Shown here one piece after another: positions 21,884-33,549 of a DNA stretch of 64,000 nt. The notes beneath the pieces are model-generated. The model was not told the DNA's origin. It was given only the letters and a program-made list of their open reading frames with translations, and did no database searches. Both the position numbers and the translations under genes were made by a program. Source of the DNA: Anastrepha obliqua (Eukaryota; Arthropoda; Insecta; Diptera; Tephritidae); assembly GCF_027943255.1 (NCBI RefSeq), contig NC_072892.1, positions 167,588,792 to 167,652,791 of the forward strand, given 5' to 3'. Each line of letters opens with the position of its first letter. Within the stretch, counting starts at the first letter, position 1.

Positions 21884-22991
21884 CTGTAAACGCAGTTCTA
21901 CTACATATATCTGGCCCCTCATTTCGTGGATTTCCTCTGTGTGTGTGCGATTAAATATCGCACGATATTTAACATATGCATGTGTTGAGACTAACTCAAT
22001 GCTCTCACCTCCTTTACGAAGTACAAAGATTTTTATTACACGCAACAAAAACAAAAAGTGTGTGAGAACTTTGGCTGCATACTGAATTTGGCTATACATA
22101 TTATTGAGGGCATGTGACATGTACCCGATCAATGTATTAGTAAATGAACTTGATCAGAACAATGATGGAAAGAATAATGATTTTAAAATGTGTAAAAAGG
22201 TTTTAATGTTAAGAAGAGTTAAGAGAAGAAGATTTCATATTCTAACATAACCTTAAAAAGAGCATAAAATTAAATTTTCTTTTTCAAAATATTAAATAAA
22301 TATTAAAATATTTCATTAACACTAAAATCTTCTCAGAGTGACCTTTTTAACATTCTTCTGTTTAATAATACAGTTTTTTTAACTGACAGTCTCGGTAGCT
22401 TTAAATTAAAAAAAAAAGAAACAAACACTAAACTTAAACATTTTCGCATTTTGGGTAAAAAAGCACTAAATTTATTACGAAGAGCAAATGGTTGGCAACA
22501 CTGTGCAACTCAGCTAATGTGGCGTCACGCACTCTCTGATGGGCGCAATCTTGTTTCTATCATTCTTGGGTACTCACCACCCTACCCATCACTCACGCCT
22601 GGTAAGCCTTGTAACTGGCAACCGAAAGGGCAACGTCATATTCTCTCTTGCACGCTTAAGCTTAGTTTTATTTAAACTAATTAAAAGGCGAATAAAAAAA
22701 TGTAATTAAATAAAATGGCATAAAACTAAAGAAACTGAAATGATTTAAAATAAATAAATAGATAGAGCAATAGATTTTTTTTGTAAATTTCTTGCAAGTA
22801 CTGTGGCTTTTCCCCCAACACTGAACTAATAAGATGGCCAACACAATTCAACAAGTTAAGAAAATTTCCCTGAAATTCGCACTTCACTCTTTAAACTTTT
22901 CAAATCGCATACCGTCATATTCTGTTCGTCTAATGCACTGAAATCTGAGGTCTCTTTATAGCCGCAGATCTGTATTACGTCTATCTTTTAC
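21884..22991. other. AT-rich non-coding stretch
   Basis: I see no gene, element end or tandem repeat that I can support. Confidence 0.4.
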
Positions 22992-22995
22992 TTAA

Positions 22996-23733
22996 GGGGT
23001 AACACCACTGTAGAAATTTCAAAAAATTGATTTTTTTTTTATAAGCTTAAAAAATTCTTTGAACCTTTTAAAATACAGAACAAAAAGTTTTATACGTTAC
23101 CGAAGTCTATTTCATAAATATTTTAAGCTTTTAACCAAGCGTTAGTGACTGCTACCTAACGACTTCTCCAAATTTCCAAACTTTAAACGCGTTTTTCTCA
23201 AAACACGTTTTCTGAAATTGGCACGCAGCATAACTCAAACAATTTTAAATATTTTTAATCAGGTTTTTCACTACGTCTGTATAATAACCTTCTTAAGAGA
23301 AGAGCGTAGGGGATTTTCGATAGATTAATTTAAACGATTGTTATAATTATTTAAGTGCCGTTTTTTTAGTCCAAAATAGAGTTTTTTCCTTCAAATGCTT
23401 ACTAATTCCACAAAAATAAATATTTTTTAAATCCCCTACGTGTTTCTCTAGCTATTCTTATCTAGATTAAGAAAAAAAAAAATTTCTTTGTTCCAGATTA
23501 AAATTTGCACCCTCTGTGCTGCGTGCCGCGGAGCTCCTTCAAGAGAAACCACATTACAAAAATGTCTCCAATGCCGCCATTTTGTATAATTTTTCGATCA
23601 AACTTTGTAGTTTTGTATTTTAGTATATAAGTAATAACTTCCCAAATCAGAGTGATTGTTTTCCCTTTCCTTCTATACAAAAAAATTCTTTAAAAATTGT
23701 GTTTATTTTACGCGTGTACAGTGGTGTTACCCC
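22996..23733. mobile_element. Non-autonomous TTAA-flanked DNA transposon
   Basis: A perfect 17-bp inverted repeat, GGGGTAACACCACTGTA, bounds 738 bp and is flanked by TTAA at 22992-22995 and 23734-23737. TTAA target duplication is the hallmark of the piggyBac superfamily. No transposase is encoded. The core contains ACTTTAAACGCGTTTTTCTC near 23178, shared with two other places in the window. Assignment to piggyBac rests on the TTAA alone. Confidence 0.75.
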
Positions 23734-23737
23734 TTAA

Positions 23738-25480
23738 GTCGTTATTAACAGTGTTGTTGTTTTCATTACTTGCTGGAAGAGGTTAGATTTAATATACGCA
23801 AGCGATCTCTTCGAAATTTTCTTGCATTTTATTGTAACAATGTGAGAACAAAATTTGCCGGTAATGCTCCTATTTATCGTCCCGTTAGAGAATTGCATAA
23901 CTAATGCATTACTTATCTGTGCCGAGGGATTTTTCTCTGCGAAAGGTAGTTTCTTTAAATCCCTTGAACTATTACGTTTAGTAATTTCTTAATTAAAATA
24001 ATTTTCCAACGTTTCCAACTATTTGTACTTTGTAATAAAATAAATAAATAAATACTTGTAATTTGTTGAACATTTTATATTCTCATATTCAACACAATGC
24101 AATGTACACTTGCTTAATCTGTAATATCATTAACATTTTCAACACCTGGATCATTTTCTCACTGATCTCTCCTCAAATACTAACAAAAAATCAGCCGATG
24201 ACAAATCAGCCAATCAAAGTACAGACTTATTACACAACATAACAGAATCTACCTAGGGGAATTCATAGCAGGTGACTTCGCGAGAGAAACAACTACATTT
24301 ACATATACCTACTTTATTTTTGCAATTTGATAGTTGTATTGAAAATTTTCATTACTAAACAAAACAATTAAGCAACAAAAAACAGCAGAGCACTTTGACA
24401 TTCCACCAACAAATTGCAAGAACAAAAAAAATTAGCTGTTATAGCGAAGTCACTTTATGTCGCTTTGCCTTGGCATATACTCAATCCAACGAAGTTGCTG
24501 GCAATTGACAAATATTTTCTCTGATCCCCAACTGATGCGGCTGCATTTTAGATTTCCGCTGCTGACACGACATTTCTGCATGCCACAATGACATTTGTGT
24601 AGCATGCGATTTTCTGCATTTGAATTTGCCAATGGCAAGGTGATATTGGGTGTTCTCAGCAATAACCGATAGTTTCAACAGACAGCTAAGTAACTCAAGC
24701 AACCAGGCGACATGCCAGCCAACTGTGCAGCCTAACTGCTGTGGCATTCGCCTTCTATGCTTTTTGGCATCAACACCGTTGCACTTAACACTCGTGCACA
24801 TATACACAAACGAAATTTGGTAACATTTCGCAAATCTGGTAATATAAATTTTACGGCAGCCAAACGAGCGCTCTGCTTTTGAAATATTGATATAGCTTAG
24901 CCTGTTGGCTTACGGTTACAATGTTGCGTGTATAAATGCATGCGGCATGTGGTGTCATGGCAATGGCGTGAATTTATGCAACTTGGTTCACAACAACATT
25001 TATAAGTGGCGGCAGTGTAAGCAACATGGCTGTCATCGGTTGAGTCGCCATCGGTATGCGCCATCAATTTCAGTGCCATTGCCGTCAACGGGCAGCGAAC
25101 GACAAGTGTTTGCTATATAAATATGTACGTACGCGTATTTTTCTGTGGTGGTCCATACAAACATATAAATGGAATTTTTTTAAATATAGGCAATTTGATG
25201 TTTGCTATTTGCTTGTGCATGCAGCTGCTCTGTTACATTGTGAGGAGGAGTTATGCAAGCTTTAAATGGCTATTTTTTACATTTTTTTTGCTTAACGATT
25301 TTAGTGAATAGAAATTTTTCTACAATTAAAAACGAACATCCTGAACATACATACATCAATTACGTAATACGCTTTGTTAATCTCACTCAGCTTAGTTATT
25401 GCGTATTAAAGACTTATTTGCAGAGACGCAAAATATCGCGTGCCAAAAAATCAATTACTTAATTCGATCGAGTTGCATAG
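23738..25480. other. Non-coding stretch
   Basis: No gene or element was recognised. The sequence has higher complexity around 24430-25110, with several short open frames on both strands that match nothing I know. Confidence 0.4.
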
Positions 25481-25489
25481 AGATTTCCT

Positions 25490-26053
25490 GTTTTAGGCGA
25501 AAATGCAAAAAATTAAACTAAATAAAATACAATCAAGTTAAATAAAATAAAATTCAACTGAGCTCAATTCGATGAGTAAGATGAAATAAAATAGCGCGAA
25601 ATTAAATAAATTCGAAAAAAGAAATAAATTAAATGGGATAAATTAAAATAAAGGAAAATAAAATTAAATAAAGTGAAACAAAAATAAAATAAAATTCAAT
25701 AAGAAAAAAAATAAAATAAATTACAATAAAGGAAAATAAAATAAAATACAGTGAAACAAATAAGAATAAAACAAAATCAGAAAATGAAAAAAAATATTAA
25801 AATTAAGTAAAATAAAAATAAAATACAATAAAGTAAAAAATTAGAAACTATAAAAAAATACATGAATAATATTTAAAACAAATTGAATGAACCATAGTAA
25901 AGTAAATTAAAATAAAATTGAAACTTAGAACATAAAAATGCATTAAAAGTAAATAAAATAAGAAACAAAATATAATAAAAAAAAAAAATTAGGCAATAAA
26001 AAATAAAGTAAAATATAATAAATTAAAGTACAACAAAATAAAAACGGAAAAAT
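25490..26053. repeat. A-rich low-complexity block, left half
   Basis: Irregular AAATAAAATA repeats make up a block that resumes at 27470-27870 beyond a SINE tail and a DD41D transposon. It is on the plus strand A-rich and has no gene. Confidence 0.7.
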
Positions 26054-26123
26054 ATCAAGACGCACCACAAATAGGAAGAGGAGCTCGGACAATAGGGTGT
26101 TTGGGTATAAGAGCCAATTTATA
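26054..26123 (+). repeat. tRNA-headed SINE-like repeat, tail only (copy 6)
   Basis: ATCAAGACGCACCACAAATA and GGAAGAGGAGCTCGGAC followed by AGAGCCAATTTATAT match the 3' tail of the family. The head is missing. The DD41D element B begins immediately after, within the terminal AT run. Confidence 0.65.
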
Positions 26124-26127
26124 TATA

Positions 26128-27411
26128 AAGGGTGATTTTTTAGCTATTATCTTTTTAAACAGTTGGTTTAAACAGTTGACGCACGTTTCGTGTTTTGTTT
26201 CACTGTCAAACATCTTCAGTTTGGTCTATAATTTAAGCATGAATCGTCTTACAAACGAACAACGCTTGCAAATCATTGAATTTTATTATAAAAATGCGTG
26301 TTCTGTTAAGAAAGTTTATCGCGCGCTTCTTCCAATTTATGGTCAGTTTAATCGACCCACTGAAGCGGCTATTCGAGGTATTGCGACTAAATTTAGAACC
26401 AAATTTGCATCATTGGACATCAAACCACCAACTCGCTTGCGTAGAGTGCGAACTGAATAAAATATCGCAGCTGTATCGGCCAGTGTTAATGATGACCATC
26501 AATTATCGATTCGTCGCCGTTCGCAGCAATTGGGCCTCTGTTACCCAACAACGTGGGAAATTTTGCGAAAGGATTTAGGAGTGAAGCCTTTCAAAATACA
26601 GCTGGTGCAAGAATTGAAGCCGAACGGCCTACCGCAACGCAGAATTTTTGGTGAATGGGCTCTTGGAAAGTTGGCCGAAGAACCACTTTTTTTGTGTTCC
26701 GCGACGAAGCTCATTTTTGGATCAATGAGTACGTAAATAAGCAGAATTGTCGATTTTGGAGTGAAGATCAGCCAGAAGAATGGCAAGAGCTACCAATGTA
26801 TCCAGAAAAGGTCTCAGTTTGGTGCGGTTTATGGGCTGGAGGTATATTGGACCGCACTTCTTCAAAGATGCTGCGAATCGTAACGTAACTGCGAATGGTG
26901 AGCGCTACCGTAAAATGATATCCAACTTTTTTTTGCCTAAAATCAAGAGCTTGACTTGCATGACATGTGGTTTCAGCAAGACGGTGCCACATGCCACACA
27001 GCACGCGAAACAATGGGCTTGTTGAGAGGCGAGTTCGGTGATCATTTTGTTTCACGTTGGGGACCTGTCAATTGGCCACCCAGATCGTGCGATATAACGC
27101 CTTTAGATTATTTTTTGTAGGGCTATGTTAAAGCTCATGTCTATTCAGACAAGCCTGCTTCAATTGGAAGACAACATTAAAGCCTTTATACGTGAGATAC
27201 CGGCCGAAGCATTGGAAAGAGTATGCCAAAATTGGACTAAGTGGATGGACCATTTGAAGCGCAGTCGCGGTCAACATTTGCATGAAATAATCTTCAAACA
27301 TTAAATTATATGGACTGTACTATCGATTTAAATAAAAATTTCATGCATTTTTCTGAATTTTACGTGTTTTTTTTTGAAAAACTTTCCTTTAGCTCTTAAA
27401 AAATCACCCTT
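26128..27411 (+). mobile_element. DD41D-type Tc1/mariner element B, full length
   Basis: The inverted repeats AAGGGTGATTTTTTA and the reverse complement of TAAAAAATCACCCTT are flanked by TA at 26126-26127 and 27412-27413. The length of 1284 bp is that of an autonomous element. It lies within the A-rich block. The transposase is complete from start to end but disrupted. Confidence 0.9.
26240..27303 (+). pseudogene. DD41D transposase B, near full length with stops and frameshifts
   Basis: It starts at the ATG of MNRLTNEQRLQIIEFYY (26240) with an N-terminal HTH typical of this group. A single stop TAA at 26458 interrupts it just after RRVRTE. FRDEAHFWINEYVNKQN carries the first catalytic Asp (about 26700), WFQQDGATCHTARET the second (about 26965), and WPPRSCDITPLDYF the third (about 27100). 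Exactly 41 residues lie between the second and third Asp in translation, which defines DD41D. At least two frameshifts and a TAG at 27118-27120 follow. All three acidic residues survive in sequence, but no intact protein can be made. Confidence 0.85.
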
Positions 27412-27469
27412 TATTATCGGCTTGCAGCTAAACTGCCGCCATTTAAGGTTAATTACTCTTTGGGATGCA

Positions 27470-27870
27470 ATAAAAAAAAAATAAAAACAAATAAAAAAAT
27501 AAAATAAAGGTAAAATAAAATGAAGCGAAGCGAAGTGAAATATAATAAATAAAAATGAAATAAAGCAGTTAAAACAAAATAAAATAAAACATAATAAAAA
27601 ATATAACAAACTAAAAATAAACAAAAATCAAAATGAGAACAAAATAATATAAAAAGTGTATAATAAATATAATAAAAAGATAAAAAATAGAAATAAAAAG
27701 AATAAAAATAAAAATAAAATTAAGTGAAATGAAATGGATAAATTAAAATTAAATTAAATAAGAAGAGAAATTAAATTAAATAAGAAAAAAAAATTCAACT
27801 AAAGTCAAGTAAAATATTATTAAAAAATAGAGAAAACTAAAATAAAAACCAAAGGTTGCATTAAGTTTAA
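27470..27870. repeat. A-rich low-complexity block, right half
   Basis: This continues the AAATAAAATA-type block interrupted by the DD41D element B. The Phe-rich frame on the minus strand here is a translation of low-complexity sequence. Confidence 0.65.
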
Positions 27871-27889
27871 ATATATTTTAATTTAATTT

Positions 27890-28170
27890 ACGCCTACTTT
27901 TTTTCCTCTCTTTGTTTTTGGTGGGTTTGGAAGGGTTCAAAATGCCTTCACACTTCTTGTTACCACTAAAACAGTCCCTCCTCCTCTTCAGGGCAGACAT
28001 CCTTCCCGGCACTACTTTGCGCATTACTTCGGGAGGGCTCAGAATGGCATCCAGAAAGGACCAATTCTATTCACCCACGTCTGGGTCCACCGTATTAGAG
28101 TAGCCAGCTTTCATGCTGTAGACTCGTCTTGTCGTGTCTCTGTTTGTGAGGCTTCGCTTTGTTGCACTTA
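27890..28170 (-). other. Coding-like fragment of unknown identity
   Basis: On the minus strand, a stretch reading VVPGRMSALKRRRDCF and GNKKCEGILNPSK, with an upstream NTVDPDVGE in another frame, has codon-like composition that differs from the A-rich surroundings. Frames are broken. It may be the end of an ORF from an unidentified retroelement. I could not assign it. Confidence 0.25.
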
Positions 28171-29975
28171 CGCCTACTTAATTAAATAAATAGAACGAAA
28201 TAGAAAAAGAAATAATGTCCATAGGAATCCCTTTAATTAGGAAATCAATATCTCTTTAGGAGGAATTGATGAAATTAAATATTTATTTATTATTTATTAC
28301 AACTTTGCTTTTTCACTCACTTAAAAAATAACTCATTTTTTCGCGTAAGTTGAGAATGAATTGTTTTTTATATACAAAATCTGTTATTTCTGTGTCCATG
28401 ACTGCAAGTGTGCACATACACATCTACACACATACACATGGATATACGATTCATATATGTATTTATGCACCCGTTTACTTAAATGAGCAAGAACGGCAGC
28501 GTTGTAAATTTGTTTATAATTACTCAGATATGTACAAAAACTGTCGGAATTTATTGGTGTGCAAAAAGTAAAGGCTATTACAAAAACAAGAAATGAAATG
28601 CACTGCCGTCATGGAAAGGTTGTTCAACTCTAATTTTCGCACTTCACACAACACTTTTGGGCTTAGTTTTGCGCACTTGGTCATTTTGACACAAACGTTT
28701 TTTGTTTTGTTTTGTTTTGTTTTTGCTCTTTCCCCTCAATAGAGTTTCTGCGCATACAAATTTGTTTGCAGTCTGCCTGAGTCAGCAGTGGCGTGCACCC
28801 GATCCTCAATAATTATTTTGCATGCGCAACAGTCGACAATGGTTACAAAACAAACAACAGTAAACAGAACCACAACAACGCAGTAATAAAGCAACAAAAA
28901 CAGCAACAACCATAATAGCCTTGACTCTAACTGCACTGCTGTTTGACATACGCAATACATTTTCCAATATTGCATTGTTTTTTTTTTTTTTCCTCTTTTC
29001 CCCTTTTTTTTGCTTCTCTTTGGTTTACCGGTGAATTGCGACGTGGCGGCATTTGTAATTGATAATTGCTCTCGACGCTGAATTGTTGGCAATGAGTTTG
29101 CGATATTTCTGCGCCACGTCAATGCGGGCAACAAGTGTCAGCTGTAAATGGGTATGCGCGCATATGTATGTGTGTGTGACATGCTATGTATATATGCATA
29201 TATATGTGCGTATGGACTTGTGTATTTATGTAGATATATTTCCATACAACCGTATTTCCATATTTCCCTCTGTATTTATTTTCCTGTGCTTTGAATAGTT
29301 GCCGAGGTTGGCCAATTTAATTCAAAAACTTTTACCGTTCACGCTGCGTGACGGCGCTCAACTCCTAAAAGCGGTTAAATTATGCTTTTGACATTTGTAA
29401 TTTTTCCTCAATATTTATGCCATTTAAAGCTAATGTGTTTCTACTTGTATGCAAATATCAGTTTTTGCCTAAATATAGGGCAGCTCAAATCCGACAAATT
29501 ACGCTCGTCGATAGTGATTTTTTCTTTTACAAGTAGAAAAGTCGCTAATTTTATGGCAAATGTGGCAGGGAAATTGGTTGAAAAGCTTTGAGGTGCAAAT
29601 TTTTTATTTTGTTATTTTTTATATTTTTTCTTAAATTTTTTTGTATATTTTTTTATATATTTTTTTATATTTTCTTAAATTTTCTTAAATTTTTTTTATA
29701 TATTTTTTTAGATTTTTTTATTTATATATTTTTATTGATATTAGTTAAAGAAAGACAACAATTTTCAAAGAGTGACTTGGTGTTAGGCATCTGTGGAAAC
29801 TTGAAAATTTTTCAATATCTATTTTTTGCTTAAAAAACTGGCCGCTTACATCCTTTGTCGGTTGTTGGGCTAAGCCCTTTACCCTTAACCGCACATGAGC
29901 CTATATATGGTAATGCAATTTTGACTCAATTTTATTTCCAAATTAATTATTATAATGTAATTCAAGCTATTTGAA
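28171..29975. other. Non-coding stretch
   Basis: Contains TACACACATACACATGG and TTTTGTTTTGTTTTGTTTTT tracts, a TATATGCATATATATGTG tract near 29190, and a T-rich run at 29600-29740. No gene or element was supported. Confidence 0.45.
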
Positions 29976-30203
29976 TCAATCAAATTTATATTTGGCAATA
30001 ATAAAATCTTTTGCGCAAGTGGGTGAAAAAGCAGAATTGCAATGTGAGTGATGAATTTTCAAAAAAATATTTTTATGGATATATCGACATACCCATCTGT
30101 CTCGGCGAATAATAATTTTACACTTGCACAGATATGCATCTGTGGTTTCATTATCCTCCAGACAGATTCTACACCCGGTCTTATTCTCAATGTGAATTTT
30201 CAT
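29976..30203 (-). pseudogene. Possible decayed RING-CH (RINGv)-like coding remnant
   Basis: The minus-strand frame reads TGCRICLEDNETTDAYLCKCK, that is Cys-x2-Cys, 11 residues, Cys-x-Cys, followed by a segment with an isolated His and further downstream Cys residues (HCNSAF). The first half fits the start of a RING-CH finger as in MARCH-type E3 ligases. The spacing of the His and the last Cys pair does not fit without assuming a frameshift. The frame is only 75 codons, and nothing recognisable lies upstream. It could be chance. Confidence 0.25.
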
Positions 30204-30700
30204 GGTAATTTAAGTAACAGTGTCAGAATACCAACTATTTTCCTTATGTCTACTTTACGTCCGCCATGCAATTCCCTATTGTGGGTAACTTGTGTGACTT
30301 CCCAAAGGTAATTATTTCAGTATTCTCTTCTCTTCCATATATGTATGGGATCGATCGTGGATGGCTTAAAAAATTAACAATTCTTTCGATCTGGTATCCA
30401 AATATTACTAGAAATACGGAAAAAAGTGTTTGCGAATAACGCACAATACTTTCAATAAAAGTCAAAGTAAAAGTTCTTTGAGTAAAAGTTCAGAATAAAC
30501 TGCCGTGTTTTGTTTTTTTTTTTCGTTGAAAAACAGCGAAAACTTGTTTGACCACTAGTATTTTGAATAAAAAAAAACTAATAATGGTAATAATTTATAT
30601 ATATATTTTTTTTGATTAATTTCGTTTTTACTGGCAGAAAAAATTCCCAACCACCTAATAAATAAAAACACTCGCAGCATATTATGTATGTAGGTCAATG
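30204..30700. other. AT-rich non-coding stretch
   Basis: No gene, transposon end or tandem repeat could be supported here. Confidence 0.4.
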
Positions 30701-30702
30701 TA

Positions 30703-31573
30703 AAGGGTGGTTAAATTTCAAGGGCCGATGTTGAATGTGAACCACACCTAAACGTGAAACTTTTTTTGCATTTCATTTGACATTTTTCAATTTCAGACTA
30801 ACTCAATTTGAACCATGGAAAGATACACAATTGAACAACGCGTTACAGTTATTCAGCATGCATATCGGGCAATTCATCTTCAGTGTTGAGGCACATTTTC
30901 ACCTCAGTGGATTCGTCAATAAGCAGAATTGCCGCATTTGGGCAAATGATAATCCAAGAGTGATTGCCGAAAAACCAATGCACCCACAAAGAGTGACGGT
31001 TTGGTGCGGTTTATGGGCCGGCGGCATCATTGGGCCGTATTTTTTCCAAAATGAGGCCGGTCAGGCAGTTACTGTGAATAGTGTTCGCTATCGTGAGATG
31101 ATAACGAACTTTGTATGGCCCGAATTGGAGGATATGGATGTGGACGACATGTGCTTTCAACAGGACGGTGCCACTTTTGCGCGAAAAATTTGATGGCCGA
31201 ATAATCTCACGTCGCGGCGATGTCAATTGGCCGCCAAGATCATGTGATTTGACACCGTTGGACTTCTTTCGTTGGGGTTATTTGGAGGAAAAGGTATACG
31301 TCGATAAGCCGGTAACAATTCAAGAGCTAAAGGATGAGATAACTCGGCACATTAACGGCATAGAACCTCAACTATGCCTCAGCGTCATCGAAAATTTGGA
31401 CCATCGGATGGAGGTGTGCCGCCGAGGCCGCGGCGAGCTATTTACCGATATTTTGTTCCATACGTAATTGAGCCATATTAATATTGTCATAATAAAGAGA
31501 AGTGATAATAATTTCCTAAAAAAAAATTATTTTATTCAAAATCAACACCGGCCCTTGAAACTTAACCACCCTT
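30703..31573 (+). mobile_element. DD41D-type element C, internally deleted
   Basis: Long inverted repeats of about 32 bp begin AAGGGTGGTTAAATTTCAAG and contain GGGCCG and TGTTGA. They are flanked by TA at 30701-30702 and 31574-31575. The 871-bp length reflects loss of the region between the first helix-turn-helix and the catalytic core. Element D at 39928 is a shorter deletion derivative of the same family. Confidence 0.85.
30815..31467 (+). pseudogene. DD41D transposase C, internal deletion, first catalytic Asp replaced
   Basis: The ATG at 30815 opens MERYTIEQRVTVIQHAYRA. After about 20 codons the sequence jumps to FSVEAHFHLSGFVNKQNC. The family has FSDEAHF here, so the first catalytic Asp is Val. 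VTVWCGLWAGGIIGPYFF follows, then CFQQDGAT with the second Asp (about 31155). The residues between QQDGAT and REKF are shortened, with a frameshift near 31180. WPPRSCDLTPLDFFRWGY carries the third Asp (about 31260). The C-terminal tail to 31467 is open. Inactive. Confidence 0.8.
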
Positions 31574-31575
31574 TA

Positions 31576-33003
31576 TAAGTCAAATGAGAAAAGAAACAAT
31601 CTCGTATATTTTTAAAGAATTTGTTTCTCTAATTACAATTTTCAATATGTATGTATGTAAGCACTAGTGATTTTCAGTTGCATTCTTTTTTCCAACATAT
31701 TCTTGGCCTTAATACCCGACTGAAGATTAACAAGTAATAATTGTACTGTTGTGAAATTCCTTTTCTCCTCCTCTCAATAAATTTTTCGCAGACTAACGGG
31801 AAATTATACTTCCTGTAAATATCATTGCATGGCGAACGTGTGAATCGTAAAATTTTGCGTTCAATTAAAATCCACTAAACACACACTGAAATGGATCGTA
31901 AAATTCAATTTGCAACAGACTAAAATTAGAAACAGCAGTAAAAAGTTGTCTGCCTTTGGTAGCAAATGATTTTGAAAGTAGGTATGTATATATTTGTGCC
32001 TGAATGTATGAATTCTAGAGTAAAACATTTTTTTGAAGATTCTCTTTAGAGTTTGCTAAGAAATAGGTGAGGTAATCCAATGAGCTTAACTACAGTTGAT
32101 TTTTGCTAATTTTTTCAAATAGTATTACAAAGTTACAAATTTCAAGTGATTACAAATTTCACAAATTTTCACAATTTTTTTGATGAGCTGTCCCGAATTT
32201 TCTGCCATACAAAGTAGATGCTCGAATTTTTTAAAGTGGAAGAAAAAACCTAGCACTGCCAACAAACAAAATTTCCAAAAATCTACAGGTTTTTGGAGTC
32301 TCTTGAAACTTGCACTTTGTCATGAAATTTCATAGTTTATTAAATTTTAGTCTAATAAAATGCGGTTAATTTTTAATAATCGTCTTTTTCTTGACGGTGT
32401 TGCCAATTTTTTCTATATAGTCACATAACCATGCTCCCACTACCAACAACACACACTTCATTACTTATTCCCTCCTTATCTCTCCTACTTACATATATTC
32501 TCACATCTCTTCTTCACGTTTCTTAATTTGCTGCCTTACTAACTGAGATTTTTTTAATGCATTATCTAAGCCAATCTAGTTATTTCTCTTTGCAACAACA
32601 ATTTACATTTTGACTCTCTCTCTCAGTTTTAAGCTCATATTTGTTAACTTAGTGGTAAGAATTATGTAACCTTGGTAGAATTTATAAATTAAATATCGCG
32701 CATTCGGAAAAAAGGTTGGAGAAAATGCGCAACATCATAGCGAAAAAAATTATCAATTAAACCAAGCAAATTTTTGGGCCTTTTCAAACTTGCCTTTTAT
32801 TATACTAGAATTCAATTGGCTATAAAACCGCATACCCAGAAGATAAACCAAAAAAACAGCTAAAACTTTGCACGAAACCCGAAACTTTGCGTTAAATTGT
32901 TTTTGTTCGGCGTTTTCTAGAATCAGATTTAGACTGTTGGGTTGCAATGTGCTAAGTATGAATAAGCTTCATACTCTTCCTCTTCTGGATCTCTTAAGGT
33001 TCA
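31576..33003. other. AT-rich non-coding stretch
   Basis: No gene or element was recognised. Confidence 0.4.
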
Positions 33004-33300
33004 TCAATGAATCCAACGAAATTGCTGGGGAGTGACCTCAAAACAAATTTGTCCGTCTTCTTCTTCTCTTCTCAATAGGCGGGATAACCGCTTACGCGAT
33101 TTTGGACGAGAAGACACACCAAATGAAGCCAAATCCTTCTCCACCTGATCTTTCCAACGCAACGGAGGCCTTCCTCTTCCTCTGCTACCACCAGCTGGTA
33201 CCGCTTCGAAGTCCGTCTTACCATCCATATAACACCGATTCTATTGTCTCTCTATTCCTTCCACTGTAGACTATCCGGGTGTAGTGAAATGGTCTTCCTG
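33004..33300 (-). pseudogene. RTE/BovB-like non-LTR retrotransposon, extreme C-terminus
   Basis: The minus strand reads GRGRPPLRWKDQVEKDLASF followed by Arg-rich sequence. This is the RGRPxxRWxDxVxxDL motif near the C-terminal end of RTE/BovB-like reverse transcriptase proteins. About 75 codons are open. Sequence upstream (33230-33300) reads degenerate TIESVLYGW, consistent with the preceding segment. 5'-truncated and dead. Confidence 0.6.
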
Positions 33301-33549
33301 ACTGAGTGTTTAGAGTTGTTCAACCCCTCACAAATCTAAGTTAATGTAAATGGTTTCAAATTTCGAAAAAAAATTGGATGATTAATTTTGCGCCACCTTG
33401 TAGCATGAACTGTATTTTAATAAAAAACAAAAATTGTGATGTGTTTATAATATAGCAACGGGGTGTATGTGAGGCACCTGTTGACCAAATGCTTTAAGGT
33501 TGGGTCTCTGGAAGTTTTGGTGCGAACATGAAGACACATTTCCACCAAG
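33301..33549. other. Non-coding stretch
   Basis: Nothing recognised. Confidence 0.4.
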
